A stretch of DNA of 19,263 bases, taken from positions 1 through 19,263 of the forward strand of contig JBBRDT010000066.1 of NCBI GenBank assembly GCA_038203635.1, written 5' to 3'. The notes beneath the pieces were generated by a model. The model was not told the origin of the DNA. It worked only from the letters and a program-made list of their open reading frames with translations, and ran no database searches. Positions 6,988 to 14,588 of the stretch are shown piece by piece. The DNA comes from DASRIA01 sp038203635 (GTDB taxonomy: Bacteria > Actinomycetota > Thermoleophilia > Solirubrobacterales > JBBDJG01). Both the position numbers and the translations under genes were made by a program. The stretch's first letter is position 1, and every line of letters starts with the position of its first letter.

Positions 6988-8205
6988 TCAGGGGGCGCGC
7001 AGCGTGATCGTCCAGCGGCCCGCCGACTCTACCGTGAAGTCACGGTAGACGCCGCTCGACAGGTTCATGCGACCGCGCGGCTGTACGGAGTTGAGTCTCA
7101 GCGCGGCCGAGCGGATCGAGAGGTCCGCCGAGTCGCTTGTCCACTCCAGCACGGAGTCACGCGGCAACCTAATGTCTCCGATCCTCCTGCGCCCGGTGCC
7201 CGAGAAGTGGCGAGCGGACCCCGCGTCCAGGAGCACTGGTCCCCGGGTGTGCCCACCGGTGCTGCCGCCGCGGGCGCCACCTCCGCCACGGGATGGGGCC
7301 CCGTCGCTGGGCTGCTTCGCGCCACGCTCGCCGCCGGTGGCCCCCCGCAGGCGCTTGCGTGCCTGCGCCCGGCGCTCGCGGTCGCGTGCGGCGGCGAGCC
7401 GGCGCTGCGATCGGGTAGCCGTACCGGCGCCCTGACCGCCTTGCGTCGCGGTCCTGCCGGACCGTGTCGTCTCGAAGGCGTTCGTGGTGCCGGCGCGATC
7501 GCTGCCGCCGCCCGTCACGAGCGCCGCCAGCGCGGCACCCCCTGCGACTCCGGCCACCACCAGCGCCGGCACCAGCAGGCGGCCGACAGGCAGGCGACGG
7601 CGCGGGCCGGAAACTCTGATCGGCGCTGCGGCGGCGTCGGGCGGTGGTGGCGGCTCCGGCTTCCGCCAAACGTACGTGCCGCCGGGGCCGGGCCTGCCAT
7701 CGAGCCCGAGAGCGAGCACCGCCTCGCCGACGCCGGGTTGGTGTGGGTCGCCGTAGCCGCGAAAGACGACCAGGCCGCCAGTTCGAACGGAGGCGAGGCA
7801 ACCGCTGAAGGCCGACATCACGTCATCCCGACCACGCGCGCCATAGATCACCAGCATGCAGGCGCTGCCCGAGGGCGGCACGACCGCCGCCGGCGACGAG
7901 CCGGTGAGCGCATCGACGCGTGCCTGCACGCTGGAGCCGGCAAGGCCCAGATAGCGGTCGCGAGCCGGGCGCGCAAGCGGGTGGTAGGCGGTCACGTGCC
8001 GCAGCGGGTCGTCGAGAGCCAGCGCGGCCGCCGTCCAGCCGTCGCCGGTGCCGATCTCGACCACGTGTTCGCAACCGCGGGCGAGGCTCAGCAGTGCCTT
8101 CAGCTCACGCGGCCGTGGAGCCGACGCGATGCTGACCTGGTCCCGCTCGGCCGCCGCGAGCCGAAGCGCGCGCATGTAGAACCAGGCCACGTCCCGGGGC
8201 AGCAT
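6988..8205 (-). CDS. Membrane protein: degenerate methyltransferase-like domain, one span, outer beta-rich domain
   Basis: Numbered from ATG 8205 the product has 405 residues. Residues about 1-180 resemble a class I SAM-dependent methyltransferase of the Methyltransf_24 type, with motif I VVEIGTGDG at 48-56. Several usual key residues are missing. The acidic residue after strand 2 is replaced in AYHPL (His75), the usual FIDGDH reads VIYGARG (119-125), and the usual HDY reads RGY (149-151). A Pro-rich segment and one membrane span (about 209-231, VPALVVAGVAGGAALAALV) follow. A long Gly/Arg/Ser-rich linker then leads to a C-terminal domain (about 325-405) with alternating hydrophobic strands, ending SAGRWTITLRAP. 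ATG 8205 has GGAGG five bases upstream. An in-frame ATG at 8265 would add 20 residues and has no Shine-Dalgarno, though it could be leaderless. Probably non-catalytic; the function is unknown. Confidence 0.8.
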   Translation of the reverse strand: MLPRDVAWFYMRALRLAAAERDQVSIASAPRPRELKALLSLARGCEHVVEIGTGDGWTAAALALDDPLRHVTAYHPLARPARDRYLGLAGSSVQARVDALTGSSPAAVVPPSGSACMLVIYGARGRDDVMSAFSGCLASVRTGGLVVFRGYGDPHQPGVGEAVLALGLDGRPGPGGTYVWRKPEPPPPPDAAAAPIRVSGPRRRLPVGRLLVPALVVAGVAGGAALAALVTGGGSDRAGTTNAFETTRSGRTATQGGQGAGTATRSQRRLAAARDRERRAQARKRLRGATGGERGAKQPSDGAPSRGGGGARGGSTGGHTRGPVLLDAGSARHFSGTGRRRIGDIRLPRDSVLEWTSDSADLSIRSAALRLNSVQPRGRMNLSSGVYRDFTVESAGRWTITLRAP

Positions 8206-8454
8206 CCGTGCCTCCAGTACGCGACCCGCCCCCGTCCTTGCGGCAACCCCAAGAAAGCCCGACATCGTCGATCGAGCCTGACACTACTAGGGGGAGCCAT
8301 GCCAGGGAGCCGGGGCCGGCGGCCCGCATTGGACCGGCATTCACAAAATCTTTCGACCCCACTCTCGAATCCTCATGCTTCTTTGATGGGGATGGGTCCA
8401 TAGTACGAAGCGTATGAAGGGGATAACCGTCCTTGGTTCCCCTGGCGACAGGTC
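8206..8454. other. Divergent intergenic region
   Basis: This 249-bp gap separates the minus-strand membrane protein from the plus-strand STAS operon and should hold promoters for both. On the minus strand, TAGTGT (8281-8286) could be a -10 element about 16 nt before ATG 8265. On the plus strand, TAGTAC (8401) and TATGAA (8413) are -10-like. None has a convincing -35, so I assign no promoter. A short GC hairpin (GGGCC, GGC, GGCCC) lies near 8314-8326. I see no gene here. Confidence 0.4.
8211..8215 (-). promoter_or_regulatory. Ribosome binding site favouring start 8205
   Basis: On the minus strand this reads GGAGG, five bases (CACGG) before ATG 8205. No comparable site precedes the upstream in-frame ATG at 8265, so this decides the start chosen for the methyltransferase-like gene. 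Confidence 0.6.
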
Positions 8455-8835
8455 ATGAGGAATTTGCCGGCAATGATCGAAGAGACAACGCGAGGCGCAC
8501 CGTCGTTCGCGATCGAGGTCGACCGCCACGAAGACGCTCAGTCATTCGTCCTGCGAGGCGACTTCGTGGACGGCAGCGCCGACCTCTTCCGCGAGCAGCT
8601 CAAGAAGGCCCAGAGCCGGCAGGGTGGCAGCCTCATCATCGACCTGCGCGGGCTCGACTCGATCGATGCAGACGGCTTCGGGGCCTTGCTGGGAGCGTGG
8701 AACCTGACACGCCAAGACGGAGTCGAGATCATCCTCGTTCGGGTGTCGAAGCACATGCGCCCGCTGATCGAGCAGTCAGGGATCGACCGCGTGCTGCCGG
8801 TGGCATACGACGGCGGTCGCTTCGATCGGTCCTAG
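8455..8835 (+). CDS. STAS-domain protein (anti-sigma-antagonist-like)
   Basis: Soluble 126-residue protein consisting of one STAS domain, the fold of SpoIIAA/RsbV anti-sigma factor antagonists and of MlaB. The core strands and helix are clear: FVLRGDFVDGSA (31-42), LIIDLRGLDSIDADGFGALL (60-79) and VEIILVRVSKHMRPLIEQSG. In phosphorylatable members the loop reads Asp-Ser-Ser-Gly. Here it reads Asp71-Ala72-Asp73-Gly74, so the kinase target Ser is replaced by Asp. No anti-sigma kinase or sigma factor gene is nearby. Instead its last codons overlap the reading frame of an ABC ATPase, so it may serve that transporter. The start at ATG 8455 lacks a strong ribosome binding site; ATG 8473 is a possible alternative that would remove six residues. 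Confidence 0.9.
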   Translation: MRNLPAMIEETTRGAPSFAIEVDRHEDAQSFVLRGDFVDGSADLFREQLKKAQSRQGGSLIIDLRGLDSIDADGFGALLGAWNLTRQDGVEIILVRVSKHMRPLIEQSGIDRVLPVAYDGGRFDRS

Positions 8836-9565
8836 CCAAGCACAGACCCAGGCGATCGTCTCCTGCCACAATCTGTATCGCCGCTTCGGCGAGGGGCAGG
8901 CCGCCGTCGACGCGCTCAGGGACGTCTCGATCGACTTCCCGAAGGGGGAGCTGACCGGAATCGTCGGCTCCTCGGGATCCGGCAAGTCGACGCTGATGCA
9001 CATCCTCGCCGGGCTCGACAGCCCGACATCTGGCTCGGTCTGGATCGACGGCACCGAGATAACCGGCCTCGACGACAAGGAGCTGACCCAGCTGCGTCGC
9101 GACAAGCTCGGCTTCGTCTTCCAATTCTTCAATCTGGTGCCGGTTCTGACGGCCGAGGAGAACATCGTGCTGCCGGTTCGGATCGCCGGCCGCGATGTGG
9201 ACCAGGAATGGCTGGACGGCCTGCTCGAGACGGTTGGCATCCGCGATCGCCGCACGCACCGCCCTTCGGAGCTCTCCGGCGGGCAGCAGCAGCGCGTCGC
9301 CATAGCAAGAGCTCTCATGACCCGACCCGCTGTGGTCTTCGCCGACGAGCCGACCGGCAACCTGGACTCCAAGTCCGGCGCCGACGTCCTGGGCCTGCTG
9401 CGCCGCTCGGTCGACGAGTGGCAGCAGACCGTCGTCATGGTCACGCACGACCCGCGGGTGGCCGAGTTTGCGGACCGGGTCGTCGTGCTGGCGGACGGAC
9501 AGATCGTCCACGACGGCCGTGTCGAGTCCGCGGACGAGGTGCTGCAGCTGATGAAGGCGGTCTGA
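8825..9565 (+). CDS. ABC transporter ATP-binding protein (MacB/LolD type), non-standard start
   Basis: ATPase that should energise the FtsX-family permease encoded 15 bp downstream. Numbered from 8825 it has 246 residues. It has Walker A GSSGSGKST (48-56), Q-loop Gln100, signature LSGGQ (150-154), Walker B VVFADE (170-175) and H-loop His208, all intact. The start is a problem. The frame is open from 8768, yet it has no ATG, GTG or TTG until 8996, which lies after Walker A and cannot be the true start. Homologous sequence clearly extends upstream (IVSCHNLYRRFGEGQAAVDA). I place the start at ATC 8825, overlapping the STAS gene by 11 nt. ATC 8855 is an alternative, giving an N-terminus at VSCHNL, and CTG 8873 is less likely. 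Rare-codon initiation coupled to the STAS gene, or a sequencing error, could explain this. MacB/LolD-type ATPases work in mechanotransmission-type exporters. Confidence 0.88.
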   Translation: MGPSQAQTQAIVSCHNLYRRFGEGQAAVDALRDVSIDFPKGELTGIVGSSGSGKSTLMHILAGLDSPTSGSVWIDGTEITGLDDKELTQLRRDKLGFVFQFFNLVPVLTAEENIVLPVRIAGRDVDQEWLDGLLETVGIRDRRTHRPSELSGGQQQRVAIARALMTRPAVVFADEPTGNLDSKSGADVLGLLRRSVDEWQQTVVMVTHDPRVAEFADRVVVLADGQIVHDGRVESADEVLQLMKAV

Positions 9566-9580
9566 GGCGGAAACCCGCTG

Positions 9581-12142
9581 ATGCTGTCGCTCTCCCTGCG
9601 CGGCCTGTCCGCACGCAAGCTACGAAGCACGCTGACTGCGCTCGCCATCTTCTTCGGCGTCGCGATGATCGCCGGCACGCTGATGCTGACCGACACGATC
9701 AACAATTCGTTCGACGACATCTTCTCGAGCGCGAACGCGCGCACCGACGTGACGGTGAAGCCGAAGGAGGCGGTAGAGGACTCCCGGGGCGGAGAGCCGC
9801 CAGCCTTCGACGCCGGCCTGCTCGAGACCGTCCAGCGGACCGACGGCGTCGCGGAGGCTGCCGGCACGATCTTCGACCCGACGATCGCGATCCTGGACGA
9901 GCACAACAAGCGCATCGGGCCGCAGGGACCTCCCCACTTCGCCGCCAGCGTGGTGCCTGCCCCCTTCTCGCCATGGACGTACCCGGACGGCCGGCCTCCG
10001 CGGACCCCCGACGAGATGGCGATAGACAGCATCACCGCCAAGGCGGAGAGCTTCAGGGTCGGCGACCGAGTCCGGGTCGCCGGTCCGTCGGGAGCGAAGC
10101 GTTACCGCGTCGTCGGCATCGGGCGCTTCGCAGAGGGCGTGGCGCTGGGAGGCGCCAGCATCGTGCAGTTCACGCTGCCGGAAGCCCAGCGGCTGACCGA
10201 CAAGCAGGGCAAGTTCGACGAGATCGTGGTCGCGGCCGATTCGGGCGTGGCGCCCGAGCAACTCAAGCAGCGGCTCCAGAGCACGCTGCCGCCGTCGGTG
10301 GTGGTGCGAACCGGCGAGGAGACCGCGCAGGCCGAGTCACAGGACATCAAGGATGGTTTCGCCTTTTTCTCCACGGCGCTACTGGCCTTCGGGGGTGTGG
10401 CGCTGCTGGTCGGCGGCTTCCTGATCTTCAACACCTTCTCCATCACTGTCGCGCAACGGACGCAGGAGTTCGGCATGCTGCGGACGCTGGGGGCCTCCGG
10501 CCGCCAGGTGCTGGCGACCGTGCTGCTGGAGGCGCTCCTGATCGGGCTCATCGCCTCGTTGGCCGGTATCGCCGGTGGCATCGGCTTCGTCCAACTGATC
10601 ACCACCCTCTTCGACGCGCTGGGCTTCGAGCTCCCCACCAGTGGATTGATCCTGACCGGCAAGACGGTGATCGTTGCGCTGATCGTCGGCCTGTTCTCGA
10701 CCGCGGTTTCGTCGATCATGCCGGCCCTACGAGCCACCCGCGTGACACCGCTGGAGGCGCTTCGCGATCCGGGGCTCGACCGCGGCGCTCAGTCGAGCCG
10801 GCGGCGGACCGTGATCGCCACGGCCGTGGGCGGACTCGGCGCCTTCATGATCGGTTTCGGCCTGTTTGCCACCGATAACGCAGGTCTCGCCTTCCAGCTC
10901 ATGGGCCCGGGGTTGGTGCTGCTGTTCATAGGCATCGCGATGCTGGCCAACCGCGTGATCAGGCCGATCGCATCGGTCGTCGGCTGGCCGATGGAGCGCC
11001 TGCGCGGAATCACCGGGCGACTTGCGCGCGAGAACACGCTGCGCAATCCGAGTCGCACCACCACGACGGCAGCCGCGCTCATGATCGGGCTTGCGCTGAT
11101 CACGTTCGTCGCGACCTTCGCCGCCGCTCTCTCCAAGTCTTTCGACCAGGCGATCGACCAGTCGTTCGCCGGCGACCTGATCCTCGTCAACACCGACGGC
11201 TTCTCGCGCATCCCCAAGGGTGTCGCGCGATCGGTAGAGCAGGTGCCCGGCGTGGATGCGGTGTCGCCGGTGGCGAGTGGCGACGCGCGCATCGCTGGAG
11301 TCGGGAAGGGCACGGTCACGAGCATCGACCCCGCAACGGTCTCGCGGGTCGCGAAGCTCGACTGGGTGAACGGCTCCGACGCCACGCTGGGCCGGCTCGG
11401 CCCCGACGGCGCGGTCGTGGAGTCGAAATGGGCCAAGGACAACGGCATCGGCGTCGGCGACCGCGTCTCGATGACGACGCCGACCGGCAAACGAGCCACC
11501 TACACGGTCAAGGGCACGGCCCGAGACGAGCCGGGCATCATCGTTCAAACACTCGCGATACCCACCAACACGTTCGCAAAGGACTTCGGCATCGACGGCG
11601 ACGACGCCGTGTTGGTCGCGTTCGCGAACGCGACCAACTTCGACGCCGCCCGCGCACGCGTCGATCAGATCCTGACTCGCGAGTTCCCCAACGTCGAGTC
11701 GCGCTCGCAGGCCGAGCTCAAGCAGGACACCAAGGAGCAGATCAACCAGCTTCTGATCCTGATCTACGCCCTGCTCGCATTGTCGGTGTTCATCTCTCTG
11801 TTCGGCATCGTCAACACGCTGATCCTCACGATCCACGAGCGCACACGTGAGATCGGGATGCTGCGCGCGATCGGTACCTCTCGCGTGCAGGTGCGTCGTC
11901 TGATCCGCTACGAGTCGGTGATCACGGCGATGATCGGAGCCATCATCGGAGCGGGGGTCGGGCTGCTGCTGGCGATCGTCGCTGTGACGGCGCTCAAGGA
12001 CGAGGGCTTCGTGCTCGCGATTCCCTATCCGCTGCTGGTCGTGATGCTGATGCTTGCCGCGGTGGCCGGCGTGGCTGCGGCGATAGCGCCGGCTCGTCGC
12101 GCATCCAAGATCAACGTGATGGAGGCGCTCCAGTACGAGTAG
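9581..12142 (+). CDS. Double-FtsX ABC transporter permease (MacB-like)
   Basis: Integral membrane subunit of 853 residues that pairs with the ATPase just upstream. One span (about 17-37) is followed by a first extracytoplasmic MacB-type periplasmic core domain (about 40-260). A first FtsX domain with three spans comes next (about 268-395), ending in the coupling motif RATRVTPLEALRDP. Two further spans (about 408-456), another (about 496-518), a second extracytoplasmic domain (about 520-720), and a second three-span FtsX domain (about 727-845) complete the protein. It ends ARRASKINVMEALQYE. That makes about ten spans, the layout of fused FtsX repeats in Gram-positive exporters of lipids, lipoproteins or peptides. 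The phrases EFGMLRTLGAS and EIGMLRAIGTS mark the two coupling helices. The substrate cannot be read from the sequence. The ribosome binding site is weak, and the start may be coupled to the ATPase stop. Confidence 0.95.
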   Translation: MLSLSLRGLSARKLRSTLTALAIFFGVAMIAGTLMLTDTINNSFDDIFSSANARTDVTVKPKEAVEDSRGGEPPAFDAGLLETVQRTDGVAEAAGTIFDPTIAILDEHNKRIGPQGPPHFAASVVPAPFSPWTYPDGRPPRTPDEMAIDSITAKAESFRVGDRVRVAGPSGAKRYRVVGIGRFAEGVALGGASIVQFTLPEAQRLTDKQGKFDEIVVAADSGVAPEQLKQRLQSTLPPSVVVRTGEETAQAESQDIKDGFAFFSTALLAFGGVALLVGGFLIFNTFSITVAQRTQEFGMLRTLGASGRQVLATVLLEALLIGLIASLAGIAGGIGFVQLITTLFDALGFELPTSGLILTGKTVIVALIVGLFSTAVSSIMPALRATRVTPLEALRDPGLDRGAQSSRRRTVIATAVGGLGAFMIGFGLFATDNAGLAFQLMGPGLVLLFIGIAMLANRVIRPIASVVGWPMERLRGITGRLARENTLRNPSRTTTTAAALMIGLALITFVATFAAALSKSFDQAIDQSFAGDLILVNTDGFSRIPKGVARSVEQVPGVDAVSPVASGDARIAGVGKGTVTSIDPATVSRVAKLDWVNGSDATLGRLGPDGAVVESKWAKDNGIGVGDRVSMTTPTGKRATYTVKGTARDEPGIIVQTLAIPTNTFAKDFGIDGDDAVLVAFANATNFDAARARVDQILTREFPNVESRSQAELKQDTKEQINQLLILIYALLALSVFISLFGIVNTLILTIHERTREIGMLRAIGTSRVQVRRLIRYESVITAMIGAIIGAGVGLLLAIVAVTALKDEGFVLAIPYPLLVVMLMLAAVAGVAAAIAPARRASKINVMEALQYE

Positions 12143-12150
12143 GCCCCTGC

Positions 12151-13320
12151 TCAGAGGCAGGCGTAGACGGCGTCGATCAGCGACCGGTTGCGTGGGTTCT
12201 GCCAGCGCGACCCGAAGCGGTTCATGACGTAGCCGAAGGCGAGCCCGGCATCGGGGTCGGCGAACCCGAGCGAGCCGCCGACGCCGAAGTGACCAAAGCC
12301 GGCGGGATTGGGCCCGAGCGGCCGCTCGGGCTGCGTGAGCTGGAAGCCGAGCCCGAACCGCGAGGGGCGGCCGAGCACGAAGTCCGGCCCCGACGAGGCT
12401 TCGCCGACCGCCTGCTGGAGCGTGTCGGCCTGCAACAGCCGAACGCCGTCGACGGCGCCACCGGCGGCAAGAGCGCTGTAGATGCGGGCGGTCGCGCGTG
12501 CCGTGCCATGGCCGTTCGTCGACGGAATCTCGGCAGCGCGCCATTCGCGGGTGTTGACGGTCCCGAGACCGGACAACCCGGCCGGGTTCATGTAGACGCG
12601 TGAGAGCAGGAAGCGCCGCGCTTCATCAAGCGGCTGACTCGTCCGATTCGCCTCCCCGGGCGGCGTCGTCTCCGTGCCGAAGGAGTAGTCGGCGATGCGA
12701 GCGTCGTGCTCGGGACCGATGCCGAAATGGAAGTCGGCGGACAGCGGCTCGGCGACCTCGCGCCGGAAGAACGCTCCGATCGTCTCGCCGCTCACGCGCC
12801 AAACGATCTCGCCGGTCAGAAACCCGAACGTGTTGACGTGGTAGCCGTGCATGGACCCCGGCTCCCACCAAGGCCGCTCCTCCGCCAGCGAGGTCACCAT
12901 CAGCTCCCAGTCGCACATCGCCCGGCCCGGGAGCGACCGCCGGATGGCCGGCAGCCCGGCGCGATGCGCGAGCACCATGCGCACGGTGACATCCTGCTTT
13001 CCGTGGCCCGCGAACTCGGGCCAGTAGCGGGACACCGGCGCGTCCAGCTCGACCTGCCCGCGCTCTACGAGCATCAGGACGCAGAGCGCCGCCATCGCCT
13101 TGCCGACCGAGAAGACGTTCACCAGCGTGTCCTTCCGCCACGGCCGCGTGCGCTCCTGGTCCGCCCACCCGGCCCAGATGTCGACCACCGGCCGGCCGTC
13201 GAGCTCGATCGCAACCGCGGCGCCGACCTCGCCGTGTTGGCGGAAGTTGTTCTCGACCGCCTCGCGAACCGCTGTAAAGCGCTCGTCATACGCTCCGAGG
13301 ACCTGCGGCACGTCCGCCAT
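12151..13320 (-). CDS. Serine hydrolase, beta-lactamase class C / family VIII esterase fold
   Basis: Cytoplasmic-looking serine hydrolase of 389 residues from ATG 13320, without a signal peptide. The SxxK motif is SVGK, with nucleophile Ser71 and base Lys74. The second motif contains Tyr160 in GYHVNTFG; class C enzymes have Tyr-x-Asn, and here the spacing differs as in EstB-type esterases. The third motif is HFGVGGS, with His344 in place of KTG. These features favour an esterase or D-aminopeptidase-like enzyme over a true beta-lactamase. TTG 13341 would add seven residues and has a GAGG 8 nt upstream. A -10-like TACGAT six bases before ATG 13320 suggests instead a leaderless transcript starting at that ATG. 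The gene lies 63 bp after the alcohol dehydrogenase gene on the same strand and converges with the FtsX permease gene, with only 8 bp between their stops. Confidence 0.92.
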   Translation of the reverse strand: MADVPQVLGAYDERFTAVREAVENNFRQHGEVGAAVAIELDGRPVVDIWAGWADQERTRPWRKDTLVNVFSVGKAMAALCVLMLVERGQVELDAPVSRYWPEFAGHGKQDVTVRMVLAHRAGLPAIRRSLPGRAMCDWELMVTSLAEERPWWEPGSMHGYHVNTFGFLTGEIVWRVSGETIGAFFRREVAEPLSADFHFGIGPEHDARIADYSFGTETTPPGEANRTSQPLDEARRFLLSRVYMNPAGLSGLGTVNTREWRAAEIPSTNGHGTARATARIYSALAAGGAVDGVRLLQADTLQQAVGEASSGPDFVLGRPSRFGLGFQLTQPERPLGPNPAGFGHFGVGGSLGFADPDAGLAFGYVMNRFGSRWQNPRNRSLIDAVYACL

Positions 13321-13326
13321 CGGGCG

Positions 13327-13332
13327 ATCGTA
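13327..13332 (-). promoter_or_regulatory. Possible -10 element of the serine hydrolase gene
   Basis: Reads TACGAT on the minus strand, six bases before ATG 13320, so transcription would begin at or next to the start codon. No good -35 is seen. The call rests on the spacing and on the similar arrangement at the alcohol dehydrogenase gene. Confidence 0.35.
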
Positions 13333-13383
13333 GTGGAGCAATATCGATGCCTCGCCTATCAGGCACGGCGATACGCGGCTACG

Positions 13384-14502
13384 TCAGCCCGCGGTGCCGG
13401 CGAAGTGAATCACGCTGCGGATGCCGTCCTGCGCCTCCATCAACTCGAAGCCTCGGTTGACCTCGTCGAGCGTCAGCGCGTGCGAGATGAAGGGATCGAC
13501 GTCGATGTCTCCCGCGAGATAACGCTCGACGAGCTGCGGCACCTGCTCCCGACCCTTGACGCCGCCGAACGACGACCCGCAGATGCGCCTGCCGGTGATC
13601 AGCAGCCGCGGCACGACGTCGAGCGTCTCACCCTTGCCGGCAACGCCGGCGACGGTGCACAGACCCCACCCCATGCGCGCCGCCGCGACGGCCTGGGCCA
13701 TGACCGCGACGTTGCCGGTGGCCTCGAACGTGTAGTCGGCGCCAAAGCCGCCGGTCATCTCGAGGATCCGGTCCACGGTGTCGGGGCCGGCGCGCAGGAC
13801 GGCGGTCGCCCCCTGTCCCTTGGCGAGCTCGAGCCTGCTCTCAGACAGATCCACGCACACGATCCGCTCGGCGCCCTGGAGCCGGCAGCCTGCCACCGCA
13901 CCGAGGCCGACCATCCCGGCGCCGAAAACGACGCAGGTACTTCCGGGCTCGACCTCGGCGGTGAACATGGCTGCGCCAAGGCCCGTGGAGAGACCGCAGG
14001 CGAACAGGCAGGCTCGGTCGAGCGGAGCCTCCTGCGAGACCTTGGCCAGCGCGATCTCCGGGATGACGGCGTATTCCGCGAATGTCGAAGTTCCCATGAA
14101 ATGGCGGATCGGCTCACCGTCACGTGACAGCCGGGTCGTGCCGTCGGGGAGGTAGCCGCTGTTCTGCTGTTCGCGAATCGCCAGGCAGAGATTGGTCCTG
14201 GGGCTGCGGCAGTGGACGCACTCTCCGCACTGGGGCGAGAACAGCGTGACGACGTGGTCCCCGGGCCGCACGAACCGCACTCCCTCGCCGACCCGCTCAA
14301 CCACGCCGGCGCCCTCGTGGCCGAGCACGGTGGGCGCATAGCCGGACGGATCGGCGCCGGACGCGGTGTAGAGATCCGTGTGGCAGACGCCGCAGGCCTC
14401 GAGCCGGACGAGCACCTCACCCGCCCGGGGCTCGGAGAGCTCCACCGCCTGAACTTCGAGAGGCGCACCGAATTCCTCGAGCACTGCCGCGCGTATCTGC
14501 AT
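13384..14502 (-). CDS. Zinc-dependent class III-type alcohol dehydrogenase (formaldehyde dehydrogenase family)
   Basis: NAD-dependent medium-chain dehydrogenase of 372 residues. It follows class III ADH/FrmA closely: ACGVCHTDLYTASGADP at the N-terminus, GHEGAGVVE (His62), and FGGVKGREQVPQLVERYLAG near the C-terminus. Catalytic zinc ligands are Cys40 and His62 plus the Cys in ACGLSTG. The structural zinc site is Cys92, Cys95, Cys98 and Cys106. The nucleotide-binding motif is VVFGAGMVGLGAV, with a following acidic residue in CVDLSES that favours NAD. The Arg in LAIREQQ, which contacts the thiol adduct in class III enzymes, is kept. The Glu of their ADPEG motif is Ser53 here, so the substrate may not be S-hydroxymethylglutathione; mycothiol adducts or other alcohols are possible. 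The start at ATG 14502 is chosen because TATGAT lies seven bases upstream, implying a leaderless message; ATG 14514 and TTG 14523 are also in frame. Confidence 0.93.
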   Translation of the reverse strand: MQIRAAVLEEFGAPLEVQAVELSEPRAGEVLVRLEACGVCHTDLYTASGADPSGYAPTVLGHEGAGVVERVGEGVRFVRPGDHVVTLFSPQCGECVHCRSPRTNLCLAIREQQNSGYLPDGTTRLSRDGEPIRHFMGTSTFAEYAVIPEIALAKVSQEAPLDRACLFACGLSTGLGAAMFTAEVEPGSTCVVFGAGMVGLGAVAGCRLQGAERIVCVDLSESRLELAKGQGATAVLRAGPDTVDRILEMTGGFGADYTFEATGNVAVMAQAVAAARMGWGLCTVAGVAGKGETLDVVPRLLITGRRICGSSFGGVKGREQVPQLVERYLAGDIDVDPFISHALTLDEVNRGFELMEAQDGIRSVIHFAGTAG

Positions 14503-14509
14503 CGTTGCG

Positions 14510-14515
14510 ATCATA
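14510..14515 (-). promoter_or_regulatory. -10 element of the alcohol dehydrogenase gene, probably leaderless
   Basis: Reads TATGAT on the minus strand, one mismatch from TATAAT, seven bases before ATG 14502. The -35 region (CTTCGG at 17-bp spacing) is poor. No Shine-Dalgarno precedes the ATG, which fits a leaderless transcript. Confidence 0.45.
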
Positions 14516-14588
14516 AGCCGCAAACGATCCAGCCGAAGCGCGCTCCCGGAGGGGTGGTGTGGCTACTCCCGGGAGGCGTTCCGTTGCC

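Noticed and set aside
7207..8403. 398-codon plus-strand open frame
   Set aside because: It is antisense to the methyltransferase-like membrane protein and spans the divergent promoter region; the composition is that of GC-rich shadow frames.
9208..10878. 556-codon plus-strand open frame
   Set aside because: It overlaps the ABC ATPase and the permease in a different frame; both real genes have full motifs, and this peptide is Arg-rich without a domain.
12143..12165. Hairpin between the convergent permease and hydrolase genes as a terminator
   Set aside because: The stem (CCTGC with GCAGG) is only five pairs and no T-run follows on either strand.
10727..12544. 605-codon minus-strand open frame
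   Set aside because: It is antisense to the FtsX permease and crosses into the serine hydrolase gene in another frame; low-complexity His/Arg/Asp-rich peptide.
12706..14127. 473-codon plus-strand open frame
   Set aside because: It is antisense to the serine hydrolase and alcohol dehydrogenase genes, both clearly real.
14541..14579. GC-rich inverted repeat after the giant PKD gene as a terminator
   Set aside because: CTCCCGG and CCGGGAG could pair, but across a loop of about 19 bases and without a T-run; evidence is too weak.
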